Source: Desulfovibrio sp. UIB00
GTDB taxonomy: Bacteria; Desulfobacterota; Desulfovibrionia; Desulfovibrionales; Desulfovibrionaceae
Assembly: GCF_022508225.1 (NCBI RefSeq)
Contig: NZ_JAETXJ010000005.1
Span: 1-64,000, forward strand
Reading direction: 5' to 3'
DNA length: 64,000 bases
Numbering within the stretch: position 1 is the first letter of the stretch; the number at the start of each line of letters is the position of its first letter. The position numbers were made by a program, and so were the translations under genes. Shown in pieces: positions 9,942-18,858 of this stretch. The notes beneath the pieces were generated by a model. That model saw nothing but the letters and a program-made list of their open reading frames with translations, did no database searches and was not told the origin of the DNA.

Positions 9942-10013
9942 CATCGGGCCAGCCGGGACGACTTTGCTGCACCGGGCAGTATGCTGCGCGGGTTTGACCG
10001 GCTATAGCCTGGC

Positions 10014-11651
10014 TTATAAGCCCTGCATGGCGAGCCTTGCTTCAAATTCGTGCGAAGGCTCGGGCTTGGCGTAAAAAAAGCCCTGCGCCGTATAGCAGCC
10101 CAGCTTCATGATGATGGCAGACTGTTCAGCTGTTTCCACACCTTCGCTAATGACATTCATGCCAAGATCCGAAGCCAGGCGAATGATATTGCCAAGCACG
10201 ATCTGCGCCCTTTGGCCCGGCAGGTCGCGCTGGATGAAGCTACGGTCAATCTTGAGGCAGTCCGCGTCAAGCATCTGCACAATACCGAGGGACGAATAGC
10301 CCGCGCCAAAATCGTCGATGGCCGTTTTGAAGCCCATTTCCTTCAGTTGAACGATCTGTAGCCAGACAGCTTCAGGGTTGTTCATGATGGCGCTTTCGGT
10401 GATTTCCACTTCCAGCAGGTGGCGCGGCACGGAATAGCGGTCGGCAATATCCGCAAGCCGCTGGGTAAAGTGGGGGCGGTCAAAATGCAGCCGCGAAAAA
10501 TTGCAGGAAACCGTATGCAGCGGAAGGTTGCGCGTCTTCCAGCTACGCAGGTTGCGGCAGACCTGCTCAAATACAAAAAAATCAATGGACGTTACAAGGC
10601 CGTTGCGTTCAAACATGGGGATAAAACTGCCCGGCAGCAGCATTCCCCGTGAGGGATGATTCCACCGCACCAGCGCCTCGCTGCCGGTAATGGCCCCCGT
10701 GCGCATGTCTACCTTGGCCTGATACCACACCTGCATTTCACCGTTGGTCAGGGCGTCTTCCAGCTTGCCGTTCAGTTCATGGCTCAGCAGGGCCTCCTGC
10801 CGCATATGCTCATTGTAGAGCACCATGGGAATGCCGGACGAGCGCTTGGCTTCCAGCCGCGCATAGTTGGCCAGATCCAGCATGAGCTGCATGTCCCTTT
10901 CCTGCTCCCTGGGTACGCAGTAGGCCCCGTAGACGGTGCGCACCGTGTAGGGCAGTGCCTGACTTCGCCGCCATTCGTCCAGTTCCTTGTCCATTTCGCG
11001 GACTCTGCCCGATAGCTGCTCCCATGTATCAAACCGCAGGAGCATGACAAAGAGATCAGAGGATATTCTGGCGCAACACTCTTCTGGCAGAATGTTACGC
11101 TGCAAAATTGCCGCATAGGCCTGCAACAGGCTGTCGCCCATGCCAAAACCGAACTGGTCGTTGATTGTCTTGAACTGGCAGATATCGCCGGAAAGCAGCA
11201 TGTAGTCAGAGGTGACCTGGGTTGTTATGAGGCTGTCGCAGAGCACCTTGAATTTTTCCATGTTGGGCAGGCCGGTCAGTTCATCCTTGTTCATCTGGGC
11301 TTCCATGCGGCAGATACGGCTGCACTTGCAGCCCAGGCAGTAGAGCAGAAAAATGATGACGCTCAGGAAAAAGGCAATGAGGCCGCCAACAACCTTGAAG
11401 GGACGTTTTTGAATTGAGCAGTTTATGCTCCGGTCAATGCGGGCTGCAAAGGAGTGCTCTTCTTCCGGCGGGTACACCGGCAAGCCTGCCTGATCGTTGA
11501 ATGGAGAGGACGGTGGAGAGGCTGGTGCATTTGCCGAGGGCCTGTTCTGCGCGGTTGTGGCATCAGCGGCTGTCTGCGTTGGCATCAGGCCCGCAAAAAG
11601 GCAGCAGAGCAGAAGGATCAGCAGGGAAAGGCGGAGGCGAAGTGTCTTCAT
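10014..11651 (-). CDS. Membrane GGDEF(degenerate)-EAL c-di-GMP phosphodiesterase
   Basis: Predicted to hydrolyse c-di-GMP. The start at 11651 is chosen because it gives a signal-like N-terminus (MKTLRLRLSLLILLLCC) preceded by GGGGAA; an upstream in-frame ATG would spoil this. A second hydrophobic helix near residues 93-113 ends in a Cys-rich YCLGCKCSRIC. The GGDEF domain (about 125-270) has SSDLF where GGDEF is expected, so cyclase activity is unlikely. The EAL domain (about 285-530) keeps the catalytic set: SEALVRW, the Asn of CNFS, the Glu of EITES, DDFGAGYSS, KIDRSF, the Glu of SEGVET, and QG. It lies tail to tail with the glycosyltransferase. It could supply the enzymatic side of a c-di-GMP circuit whose receptor is the neighbouring degenerate HD-GYP protein; that link is inferred from position. 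Confidence 0.88.
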   Translation of the reverse strand: MKTLRLRLSLLILLLCCLFAGLMPTQTAADATTAQNRPSANAPASPPSSPFNDQAGLPVYPPEEEHSFAARIDRSINCSIQKRPFKVVGGLIAFFLSVIIFLLYCLGCKCSRICRMEAQMNKDELTGLPNMEKFKVLCDSLITTQVTSDYMLLSGDICQFKTINDQFGFGMGDSLLQAYAAILQRNILPEECCARISSDLFVMLLRFDTWEQLSGRVREMDKELDEWRRSQALPYTVRTVYGAYCVPREQERDMQLMLDLANYARLEAKRSSGIPMVLYNEHMRQEALLSHELNGKLEDALTNGEMQVWYQAKVDMRTGAITGSEALVRWNHPSRGMLLPGSFIPMFERNGLVTSIDFFVFEQVCRNLRSWKTRNLPLHTVSCNFSRLHFDRPHFTQRLADIADRYSVPRHLLEVEITESAIMNNPEAVWLQIVQLKEMGFKTAIDDFGAGYSSLGIVQMLDADCLKIDRSFIQRDLPGQRAQIVLGNIIRLASDLGMNVISEGVETAEQSAIIMKLGCYTAQGFFYAKPEPSHEFEARLAMQGL

Positions 11652-11967
11652 GTGACGTTTTCCCCGGTCTTCCTGGCGTGGGAGTGCTGCCAAAGGTTGT
11701 GAATATCTCCATGGTGGAATGGCTGCGGTCATGCACAAACCGGAACCAAGAGCGCCCTTTGCATCCTGCGTCAAAGGAAGCCAACGTAATCAATATAGGG
11801 TGCTGCTCGGGAAAAAGTCAAACGCTGCCCGGAAGGGCGGAGTTGTCGCCAAGGCGGAGCCTGAGGCTTCAGGAGATGGAGGACGCTCTGCGCGTTTTGC
11901 CCCCCGGCTGGCAATCTGGACGCAATCGGGGCGCAGGTCTGGGCCGGGGGGCAGGGAAGTTAACGTG
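11652..11967. other. Gap between aminotransferase and EAL gene, with an inverted repeat
   Basis: No gene seen. An 11-bp perfect inverted repeat (11898-11908 with 11943-11953) with a 34-base loop lies just downstream of the aminotransferase stop codon on the minus strand. It has no T run, so it may be an RNA-stabilising 3' stem rather than an intrinsic terminator. The segment next to 11652 is the leader of the EAL gene. Confidence 0.4.
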
Positions 11968-13074
11968 CTACAGGCAGGCGGCTACCGCCGCCACAAGTCG
12001 GTCAATGGGCTCTTCGCGCGCGCCTTCGCCCATGACGCCAACGCGCAGCACCTTGCCAGCAAGGGCGCCAAGGCCGCCAGCCACTTCAATCTTGTGATCC
12101 TTGCGCAGGCTGGCGCGCAGGGCATTGGCGTCCACGCCTTCGGGCGGCACAAACAGGTTGACCTGGGGCGCGGCCCCCTCAGTCACATAGGGCTTGAAGC
12201 CAAGCTTGCCCATGCCCTGCTTGAGCCTTTCGTGCATGGCCTGATGCCGCGCAAACGAGGCCTCCAGGCCTTCGGCCAGCAGATTGTCCAGGGCCTGATG
12301 CAGGCCATAGTACATATTGATGGGGGCAGTATGGTGATAGGTACGGGGTGTGCCTTCCCAGTATTTGCGGATAAGCGGCACATCCAGATACCAGTTGGGT
12401 ATCTTGGTCTTGCGGCGCGCCATGGCCTCCATGGCAGCCTCGGAAAACGAAGCAGGCGCAAGGCCGGGAGGGGTGGAAAGGCATTTTTGCGAACCGCTGT
12501 AAAAAGCGTCGATGCCCCATTCGTCCACGCGCACATCCACGCCGCCCAGACCGGCCACGCTGTCCACCAAAAAGAGTGTATCGCTGTTTTTGACCAGCGC
12601 GCCGAGTTCAGCCACAGGGTTGTTCACGCCAGTGGATGTTTCGGCATGCACCACAGCAAGAATCTTGTAATTCTTCTGCGCCAGCTGTTTTTTCACCGCG
12701 TCCACAGAGATGGGCGCGCCCCACGCGCATTCCACAGTGTCTACCAGCGCGCCAAGGCGCGAGGCCACTTCAACCATACGCGAGCAGAACAGGCCGTTGT
12801 TGACAATAAGCACGTTGTCGCCGTGCTCCACCAGGTTGACAAAGCAGGCTTCCATGCCAGCGGAGCCTGTACCTGAAATGGGAAACGTCACGGCATTGCG
12901 TGTTTTGCACACAGCGCGAAGCTGCTCTTGCAGGGCGTCCATAACCTTGATGCAGTCAGGGTCAAGGTGCCCGAGAGTGGGCAGGCTCATGGCCTCAAGC
13001 ACGTTGGCCGCAACCGGGCTGGGGCCGGGGGCCATCAGAAGCACATGGTCCAGTGTTCCGAAAACCGTGGTCAT
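11968..13074 (-). CDS. Class V PLP-dependent aminotransferase (alanine-glyoxylate / AEP-pyruvate type)
   Basis: A cytoplasmic fold-type I transaminase of 368 residues. The N-terminus has the family start MAPGPSPV; the glycine-rich FPISGTGSAGMEA binds the cofactor phosphate, LVDSVAGLGG holds the PLP-ring Asp, and the Schiff-base Lys is in YSGSQKCLSTPPG. The start has AGGAG five bases upstream. Members transfer amino groups from serine, alanine or 2-aminoethylphosphonate (AEP) to pyruvate or glyoxylate, and the subfamilies cannot be told apart by eye. The gene is divergent from an ABC importer whose fused permease resembles those called AEP transporters, which makes AEP-pyruvate transaminase (PhnW-like) worth testing; serine- or alanine-glyoxylate transaminase is the other likely option. 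Confidence 0.85.
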   Translation of the reverse strand: MTTVFGTLDHVLLMAPGPSPVAANVLEAMSLPTLGHLDPDCIKVMDALQEQLRAVCKTRNAVTFPISGTGSAGMEACFVNLVEHGDNVLIVNNGLFCSRMVEVASRLGALVDTVECAWGAPISVDAVKKQLAQKNYKILAVVHAETSTGVNNPVAELGALVKNSDTLFLVDSVAGLGGVDVRVDEWGIDAFYSGSQKCLSTPPGLAPASFSEAAMEAMARRKTKIPNWYLDVPLIRKYWEGTPRTYHHTAPINMYYGLHQALDNLLAEGLEASFARHQAMHERLKQGMGKLGFKPYVTEGAAPQVNLFVPPEGVDANALRASLRKDHKIEVAGGLGALAGKVLRVGVMGEGAREEPIDRLVAAVAACL

Positions 13075-13268
13075 GACAATCTCCTGGTTTGTGTGGGGGC
13101 CTGCGCAGGCAGGCCCATGCCGGGCGCTTGTTGCGACGGCGGATAGAGAACGCTACCACGCATGGAAATGTTTCGGAACCGTCTTGCGGGGGGCTTGTCC
13201 GATACTGGACTGACAGAAGAGCCTGCAGGATAAAAACGCATTGTCTTCATCGCCTGCATTGGCTACCT

Positions 13269-13297
13269 TTGAGAAAAATTCCGGCAGGATGTAAGAA
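13269..13297 (+). promoter_or_regulatory. Candidate sigma-70 promoter of the ABC import operon
   Basis: TTGAGA (13269-13274) and TAAGAA (13292-13297) are separated by 17 bases, 54 bases before the start of the binding-protein gene. Confidence 0.5.
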
Positions 13298-13350
13298 TTG
13301 GTCGGAACGTGATCGGTTTTCAGCGAACATTCAAAAGGAGCGAATGACAG

Positions 13351-14340
13351 ATGAAACGAATCAGCATTCTCTTTATTGCTGCCGTCTTCTTGGCGGGCTC
13401 GGCGTTTTCGGCTTTTGCAGCCGAAAAACTGGTGGTCTACACCTCCATGAAGGAATCTATTATTGGTTCGCTCAAAGAGGCTTTTGTAAAAAAATATCCT
13501 GATATCGCTATGGATTATCAGTCTGCTGGCGCGGGCAAGCTCATGGCGAAAATTGCCACCGAGCGTCAGTCGGGCAAGATCATGGCCGACATTATCTGGA
13601 CAAGTGAAGTGCCGGACTTCTTTAACATGAAGTCCGAGGGCATTCTGGAAAAATACGATTCCCCCGAGCTGAAGAACGTCATCAATCCTTTCCCGGATTT
13701 TGACGGCTCGTTCACGGCAATTCGCCTGGGTACGCTTGGCATCGCCTACAACAAACGCCATGTGAAGGAAGCTCCCGCCCAATGGAGCGACATGATGAAG
13801 CCCGAATTCAAAAAAGCCTTTGGCATTGCCAATCCGGCGCTTTCCGGCACGTCCTACATGAGCATTCAGTTGCTGGTGGACAAGTTCGGCTGGGAATACA
13901 TAGAAAATGTCCATAAAAATGGGGCGCGCATGGGCAAGGGGTCCGGTCAGGTCATTGACGACACTGCTTCCGGCGATCTTCTGGCCTGCATCGGCGTAGA
14001 TTATATCGTGAACGACAAAATCAAGAAGGGCGCAGACCTTGCTCTGGTCTACCCGCCTGAAATGCTGGTGATCCCCAGCCCCGCAGCCATTTTCAAGGGT
14101 ACCCCCAACCTGGAAGCGGCCAAGAAGTTTGTGGACTTTTTGCTTTCAGAAGAAGGACAGAAGATTCTGGCCGATCAGGGAACCCTGCCCGTGCGCAAGG
14201 GCATTGTGCCCCCGGCGGAATTTGGTCTGCCCACCAGTGAAAAGGCCTTTGAACGCGGTATAAAAATTGATTACCAGCATATTTTGAGTGAAAAGGAAGC
14301 CACTGTTAAAAAATTTACAGATATTATGATGTCGAAATAG
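13351..14340 (+). CDS. ABC transporter periplasmic binding protein (Fe3+/AEP-like family)
   Basis: Solute receptor for the import system encoded just downstream. A clear signal peptide (MKRISILFIAAVFLAG, cleavage after AFA) leads to a 310-residue mature protein of the type that includes FbpA and putative 2-aminoethylphosphonate binders (LVVYTSMKESI near the start of the mature chain, DIIWTSEVPDF, LGTLGIAYNK). I see no adjacent Tyr-Tyr pair of the kind that holds iron in classic ferric-binding proteins; the corresponding area reads GVDYIVNDK. That weakens, but does not exclude, iron as substrate. AAGGAG at 13335-13340 is the ribosome site. A strong GC-rich stem-loop separates it from the ATPase gene, an arrangement often found where the receptor is needed in excess. 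Confidence 0.85.
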   Translation: MKRISILFIAAVFLAGSAFSAFAAEKLVVYTSMKESIIGSLKEAFVKKYPDIAMDYQSAGAGKLMAKIATERQSGKIMADIIWTSEVPDFFNMKSEGILEKYDSPELKNVINPFPDFDGSFTAIRLGTLGIAYNKRHVKEAPAQWSDMMKPEFKKAFGIANPALSGTSYMSIQLLVDKFGWEYIENVHKNGARMGKGSGQVIDDTASGDLLACIGVDYIVNDKIKKGADLALVYPPEMLVIPSPAAIFKGTPNLEAAKKFVDFLLSEEGQKILADQGTLPVRKGIVPPAEFGLPTSEKAFERGIKIDYQHILSEKEATVKKFTDIMMSK

Positions 14341-14369
14341 TGACGGAAACGTTACAATTTTGCGTCCTG

Positions 14370-14396
14370 CTCCCGCGCGGTTACGCCGCGCGGGAG
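14370..14396 (+). promoter_or_regulatory. Intra-operon stem-loop after the binding-protein gene
   Basis: A perfect 11-bp GC-rich stem (14370-14380 with 14386-14396) around the loop TTACG starts 30 bases after the stop codon of the binding-protein gene. With no T run behind it, it is more likely to protect the upstream mRNA from 3' decay than to stop transcription fully. Confidence 0.6.
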
Positions 14397-14480
14397 GTCT
14401 GAATCAGCCACGGGCGAGCCTGCCGGAGAGAAACCGGCAGGCGCTGTCCGACAGCGCGCACAGCGCAAGCGGGAATTTTC

Positions 14481-15536
14481 ATGGCAGAAATACTTCTTGA
14501 AAACATATCAAAATCCTTTGGCGACCATACGGTCCTTAAGGATTTATCTCTTGCGGTGCGGGACGGCGAATGCTTCACCCTCATCGGGCCTTCCGGCTGC
14601 GGCAAAACCGTGTTGCTGCGCATCATGGCTGGTTTTGAAACACTGGATGCCGGGCGCATGAGCATTGGCGGCGAAGTGGTGGCGGATGCCGAGAGCGGCA
14701 CTGCCCTACCGCCCGAGCAGCGCAGCCTTGGCGTTGTGTTTCAGGACTATGCCGTGTGGCCGCACATGACGGTGCGCCAGAACGTGGGCTATCCCCTCAA
14801 GATTGCCCGGCGCGATACCGCAGAGGCTGCGGCCCTGGTGCAAAAAAGCATTGACGATGTGAACCTCACCGGCATGGAAGATCGCCTTCCCTCCCAGCTT
14901 TCGGGCGGGCAGCAGCAGCGGGTGGCCCTGGCCCGCGCCCTGGTGGCCCAGCCCAGCCTCTTGCTGCTGGATGAGCCGCTGAACAACCTTGATGCCAACC
15001 TGCGTGAAGAAATGCGCTTTGAAATCAAAGCGCTGCAAAAAAATCTGGGCGTGACCATCCTGTATGTCACCCACGATCAGGAAATCGCGCTGGCCATATC
15101 TGACCGCATGGCCCTGCTGGACGAGCGGGGGGCCATCCGTCAGATAGGTACGCCGGAAGATCTCTTTGCCACCCCGGCAGACGAATTTGTTTTCTCCTTT
15201 CTGGGCATGAGCAATTTTTTGCGGGCAACCGTGGACGGCGGAGTAGCGACCATTGACGGGCATGTTTTTCCCCTTGCGCCGCAGGCTGGTCTTGCTGGCG
15301 AGGTACGGGTGGGATTTCGTCCGTCAGATGTGCAACTGGGCCGTCAGGGCCAGGGGTTGCGGGCAACGGTGCGCCGCGCCAGCTTTTTGGGCGCGTTCAC
15401 CGATTATCAGCTTGACGTGTGCGGCCAGCAGGTGCGCACGGCGGTGGATACCCATGAGGCCTTGGCCCGCGACCTCTTGCTGCACGAAGGGGACGAATGC
15501 GTCATTAACCTTCGTGGAGCGCATTGGTTCAGCTAG
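14481..15536 (+). CDS. ABC transporter ATPase 1 of the import operon
   Basis: A 351-residue ATP-binding subunit of the CUT1/ferric/AEP type. It has Walker A GPSGCGKT (about 38-45), Q-loop VVFQDYAVWPHM, signature LSGGQQQRVALARAL, Walker B LLLLDEP, D-loop NNLD and H-loop YVTHDQ; a TOBE-like regulatory domain occupies about 240-351. All catalytic motifs are intact. A second, equally intact ATPase of similar length follows the permease gene, which is unusual for a single fused permease; the two could form a heterodimer or serve alternatively. The gene starts 140 bases after the binding-protein gene, beyond the stem-loop. Confidence 0.92.
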   Translation: MAEILLENISKSFGDHTVLKDLSLAVRDGECFTLIGPSGCGKTVLLRIMAGFETLDAGRMSIGGEVVADAESGTALPPEQRSLGVVFQDYAVWPHMTVRQNVGYPLKIARRDTAEAAALVQKSIDDVNLTGMEDRLPSQLSGGQQQRVALARALVAQPSLLLLDEPLNNLDANLREEMRFEIKALQKNLGVTILYVTHDQEIALAISDRMALLDERGAIRQIGTPEDLFATPADEFVFSFLGMSNFLRATVDGGVATIDGHVFPLAPQAGLAGEVRVGFRPSDVQLGRQGQGLRATVRRASFLGAFTDYQLDVCGQQVRTAVDTHEALARDLLLHEGDECVINLRGAHWFS

Positions 15537-15629
15537 GTTGGATTTTGCAGCAGCGCGCCGCGCAGCGTGCCGGACAATCCGGCTGGCAGGATATGGGGCG
15601 CAGGATTACTCCAAATTTGGCGGTCAGGT

Positions 15630-17321
15630 ATGCAAGCAGTCAGACAACAGCGTTCGTGGGGCGTGGCAGAGGTGATTCTGCTCCTCTCCATTGCTATTTT
15701 GGTTATCGTGGTCGTGGTGCCGGTGGCGCTCATCTTTTTCAACGCCTTTTTTGTAAACGGGCAGTTCAACGCGGCGGATCTGGTAAAAACCCTCAGCGAG
15801 GGCGAAACCTATCAGGCATTGATGAACTCGCTGTTTATCGCCAGCGGCGTAACCCTCTGCGCCACCACCGTGGGGACGTTCTTTGCATGGCTGGTGACGC
15901 GCACGGACATTCCTTACAAGGGCTTTATGAAGAGCATGTTTCTTGTACCATTCATGCTGCCCTCGTTTATCGGCGCACTGGCCTGGAAGATGCTGCTCTC
16001 GCCGCGCGCGGGCTACATCAACAGGCTCTGGCGCGATGTCACAGGTGCGGAAGATGCCCTGTTCAACATCTTTTCTTACGCGGGCATCATTTCCATTGAA
16101 ACCATGTATCTTTTCCCCTTTGTGTTCATTCAGGTGTGCGGCGCGCTTGAGCGCATGGATCCCACCCTGGAGGAATCGGCCCGGATTTCGGGCGCAGGCC
16201 TGTTTACCATCACCCGCAAGATAACCCTGCCTCTGGTGCTGCCCAGCATCCTCTCGGGCGCGCTGCTCATCATGCTGTATTCCATGGCGCACTTTGGCAC
16301 CGTGGCTGTGCTTGGCATTGAGGTGGGCATCTACAACATCCCCACGCTGATTTACGAACGCATCCATGAGAGCGCGGGCAGTTTTGCCTCCATCCGTACC
16401 GGCACGGTGCTGGCCTCGGTGCTGGTTGTTACGGCAGGCCTGATTATCTGGCTGCAACGCAAGGTGCTGGGGTCTGGCAAATACCAGATCATCGGGGGCA
16501 AGAGCTTCCGGCCCATGGAACTCAAGTTGCGCGGTCTGCGCACGCCTCTGTTTGTGTTCTGCCTGCTGTACATAGCCATCACCATTGTGCTGCCCACTGT
16601 GACCATCTTTCTTGTGGGCGGGCTTAAAACCTACGGCGTGCCCATCACCTGGGAAAATCTGTCGCTCGACAACTACAAGTACGTGCTTTTTGAGTGGGAT
16701 CAGACCCAGCAGGCCATCAAGAACAGTATCGGCCTCGGCCTGGCTGCCGCCACCATCACCATGTTTGCGGGCGTCATGATTTCTTACGTCATTGTAAAGA
16801 TGCAGGTGCGGGGCAAGGGCTTTCTGGAGTTTCTGGGCATGTTGCCTTTTTCCGTGCCCGGCTCGGTCATCGCCCTTGGCGTGATACTGGCCTGGAGCGG
16901 ACGCTTTGGCGTGAATCTTTACAACACCATCTGGATTATCCTTATCGCCTATATTGCGCGGTATATGGCCTTTTCGCTCAAGGCCAACTCGGCGGCGCTG
17001 GAACAGGTGCATGATTCGCTGGTGGAAGCGGCCCGCGCCTGCGGTGCAAGCATGTGGCAGGCCCTGCGCGATGTGGTGCTGCCCCTGGTGCGGCCCGGCA
17101 TGGTTGCGGCTTTCTTTCTGATCTTCTTGCCTGCGCTGCGCGAACTGACGGTTTCGGTCATGCTGTACGGCACAACCAGCCGTACCATCGGCGTGGCCAT
17201 CTACACCCTCAATGAAGACGGCGAAACCGTGACCTCGGCGGCTCTGGCCGGCATTGCCCTCATTCTTATCGTGACGGGGCAGAGCATTATCAACCATTTC
17301 GCCAAGTCCAGGCAGGCCTGA
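15630..17321 (+). CDS. Fused double-permease subunit of the ABC importer
   Basis: A single chain with two BPD_transp_1 domains, as in FbpB/AfuB and in permeases annotated for 2-aminoethylphosphonate. About twelve membrane helices are visible. Each half has an EAA loop: EESARISGAGLFTITRKI in the first and VEAARACGASMWQALRDV in the second, both with the conserved Gly that docks on an ATPase. The two docking sites explain how two different ATPases could be used. The ATG at 15630 (residue 22 of a frame that opens with GTG at 15567) is preferred because a short polar stretch then leads directly into the first helix; neither start has a strong ribosome site. The next gene starts two bases after the stop codon. 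Confidence 0.87.
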   Translation: MQAVRQQRSWGVAEVILLLSIAILVIVVVVPVALIFFNAFFVNGQFNAADLVKTLSEGETYQALMNSLFIASGVTLCATTVGTFFAWLVTRTDIPYKGFMKSMFLVPFMLPSFIGALAWKMLLSPRAGYINRLWRDVTGAEDALFNIFSYAGIISIETMYLFPFVFIQVCGALERMDPTLEESARISGAGLFTITRKITLPLVLPSILSGALLIMLYSMAHFGTVAVLGIEVGIYNIPTLIYERIHESAGSFASIRTGTVLASVLVVTAGLIIWLQRKVLGSGKYQIIGGKSFRPMELKLRGLRTPLFVFCLLYIAITIVLPTVTIFLVGGLKTYGVPITWENLSLDNYKYVLFEWDQTQQAIKNSIGLGLAAATITMFAGVMISYVIVKMQVRGKGFLEFLGMLPFSVPGSVIALGVILAWSGRFGVNLYNTIWIILIAYIARYMAFSLKANSAALEQVHDSLVEAARACGASMWQALRDVVLPLVRPGMVAAFFLIFLPALRELTVSVMLYGTTSRTIGVAIYTLNEDGETVTSAALAGIALILIVTGQSIINHFAKSRQA

Positions 17322-17323
17322 TT

Positions 17324-18388
17324 ATGTCCATTACACTCAGCAATGTTAGCAAGTATTTTGGCAAGGTTAAGGCTGTTTCTTCCCTGAATCTCGAGATCGG
17401 CGATGGCGAATGTTTCTCCATGCTCGGGCCTTCGGGCTGCGGCAAAACCACGACCCTGCGCATGGTGGCGGGCTTTGAGGATCTGGACGAGGGCGAAATC
17501 AGCGTGAACGGCAAGCTGCTTTCGTCCGGCGCCAAAAAATACTATCTGCCGCCTGAAAAACGAGATTTCGGCATGGTGTTTCAGGCCTTTGCCGTGTGGC
17601 CGCACATGAGTGTGTATGAAAACGTGGCCTTTCCGCTGCGCATCAAAAAGATCGGCTCGGCGGAGCTGCACAAACGCACCACCGATGCCTTGCGGCATAC
17701 CAACCTGCTGGATGTTGCGCAAAAAAGCCCTGCGGATCTTTCCGGCGGTGGCAAGCAGCGCGTGGCTCTTGCCCGGGCGCTGGCCATCAATCCTTCAGTC
17801 ATGTTGCTGGACGAACCGCTTTCAAGCCTCGATCCTCATCTGCGTGAAGAAATGCGCTTTGAAATCAAGGAGCTGCAAAAGATTTACGGTTTCTCCATCA
17901 TGTATGTGACTCACGATCAGTCGGAGGCCATGGCGCTTTCTGACCGCATCCTGGTGATGAAGAACGGCGTGGTGCAGCAGGTGGCCTCGCCTCTGGAGGT
18001 CTACACCCGGCCCGCCAACCGTTTTGTGTTTAGCTTTATAGGCTTGTCCAACTTTACGGAAATGGCGGTAACGGCAAGCCATATGCAGCTTGACGGCGTA
18101 AGTGCCGACTTCCCGGCGGGGTGCGTTCCTGATGCCGCCATTGTGCAGGCCGGGCGCGGCGTGGTTGCCAGCCGCCCCAATGAAATTGATTTCGTGGATG
18201 AAGGCGGCGTACCCGGCATTGTGGAACGGCGTACATTCTTGGGCGAACAGCTCGACTATCAGGTGCGTGTGGGCGAGCAGTGCGTGCGGGTGCAGAAAGG
18301 GCGGTACGCCCGAGGCCCGCAGGAAGGAGAAAACTGTCGCCTGCATTTTTTGAAACCCCTGTGGTTCCCCCTGGATGCTGCCACCTAG
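17324..18388 (+). CDS. ABC transporter ATPase 2 of the import operon
   Basis: The second ATP-binding subunit, 354 residues, also complete: Walker A GPSGCGKTTTLRMVAGFE, Q-loop MVFQAFAVWPHM, signature LSGGGKQRVALARAL, Walker B VMLLDEP, H-loop YVTHDQSEAM and a C-terminal TOBE-like domain. The signature has GGGK where GGQQ is usual, which is within known variation. It starts two bases after the permease stop codon and is probably translationally coupled to it. The two ATPases are clearly homologous (same length, shared PLREEMRFEIK-like segment) but differ at many positions, so this is an old duplication and not a recent repeat. Confidence 0.92.
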   Translation: MSITLSNVSKYFGKVKAVSSLNLEIGDGECFSMLGPSGCGKTTTLRMVAGFEDLDEGEISVNGKLLSSGAKKYYLPPEKRDFGMVFQAFAVWPHMSVYENVAFPLRIKKIGSAELHKRTTDALRHTNLLDVAQKSPADLSGGGKQRVALARALAINPSVMLLDEPLSSLDPHLREEMRFEIKELQKIYGFSIMYVTHDQSEAMALSDRILVMKNGVVQQVASPLEVYTRPANRFVFSFIGLSNFTEMAVTASHMQLDGVSADFPAGCVPDAAIVQAGRGVVASRPNEIDFVDEGGVPGIVERRTFLGEQLDYQVRVGEQCVRVQKGRYARGPQEGENCRLHFLKPLWFPLDAAT

Positions 18389-18432
18389 CAGTGTGGTTCG
18401 CCTATACACCAGATATATTTGCCTCTGATTAT

Positions 18433-18469
18433 GGCCATGCGTTTTTGAGAAGATGCGCATGGCCGTTTT
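18433..18469 (+). terminator. Candidate terminator of the ABC import operon
   Basis: A 9-bp perfect stem (GGCCATGCG at 18433-18441 with CGCATGGCC at 18456-18464) has a 14-base loop and is followed by GTTTTG. The T run is short, so it may be weak. Confidence 0.5.
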
Positions 18470-18748
18470 GCATTCTGGAAACAGTGGCTGGCAGGGAAAG
18501 TCCAGATTTGCATCTGCGGCGGCAGAGAAACAGGCGGTGAAAAATTTTTTAACCGACATCCCTTTGACAGATTGTAAGCCAGCAGCGCGGAAATTTGGAT
18601 GTGTTCCGCAAAAAAATGACACTGTGACAGGTATGTGTCAGAATTTTTTTTTATATCTAGATTTTATTTAACCTGCTTAAATATAGATAGATATGCAATA
18701 TTGAGCCAAAGTTGCTCTTTTTTGGTAAAAATTTTTGCACGATAGGGC

Positions 18749-18777
18749 TTGCAAAGTGTTTAGCCCTTCCATATATT
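18749..18777 (+). promoter_or_regulatory. Sigma-70 promoter of the porin gene
   Basis: TTGCAA (18749-18754) and TATATT (18772-18777) have the ideal 17-base spacing. Transcription would start near 18784 and give a leader of about 75 bases. Confidence 0.75.
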
Positions 18778-18858
18778 CACACCGAAGCGGGAAACCGCTC
18801 CATAGGCGTTTGTATGAAACCATAGTCCCAAGCGGGGCAAAAGAAAGGAAGGATAACC

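Larger units (their letters stand above)
18389..18858. other. Gap between ABC operon and porin: terminator, AT-rich region and promoter
   Basis: No gene seen. The first part holds a hairpin terminator candidate, the middle (about 18600-18740) is notably AT-rich, and the last part carries the porin promoter and leader, each listed separately. The AT-rich block could be an upstream promoter element or a site for nucleoid proteins; no perfect operator palindrome was found by eye. Confidence 0.5.

Noticed and set aside
13351-18388. Firm assignment of the ABC importer to ferric iron
   Set aside because: The family includes several substrates, the Tyr pair of iron-binding receptors is not seen, and no Fur-box-like sequence was found upstream.
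14481-18388. Recent tandem duplication of the two ABC ATPase genes
   Set aside because: The two proteins share motifs but differ along most of their length and in codon choice, so the duplication, if any, is old.
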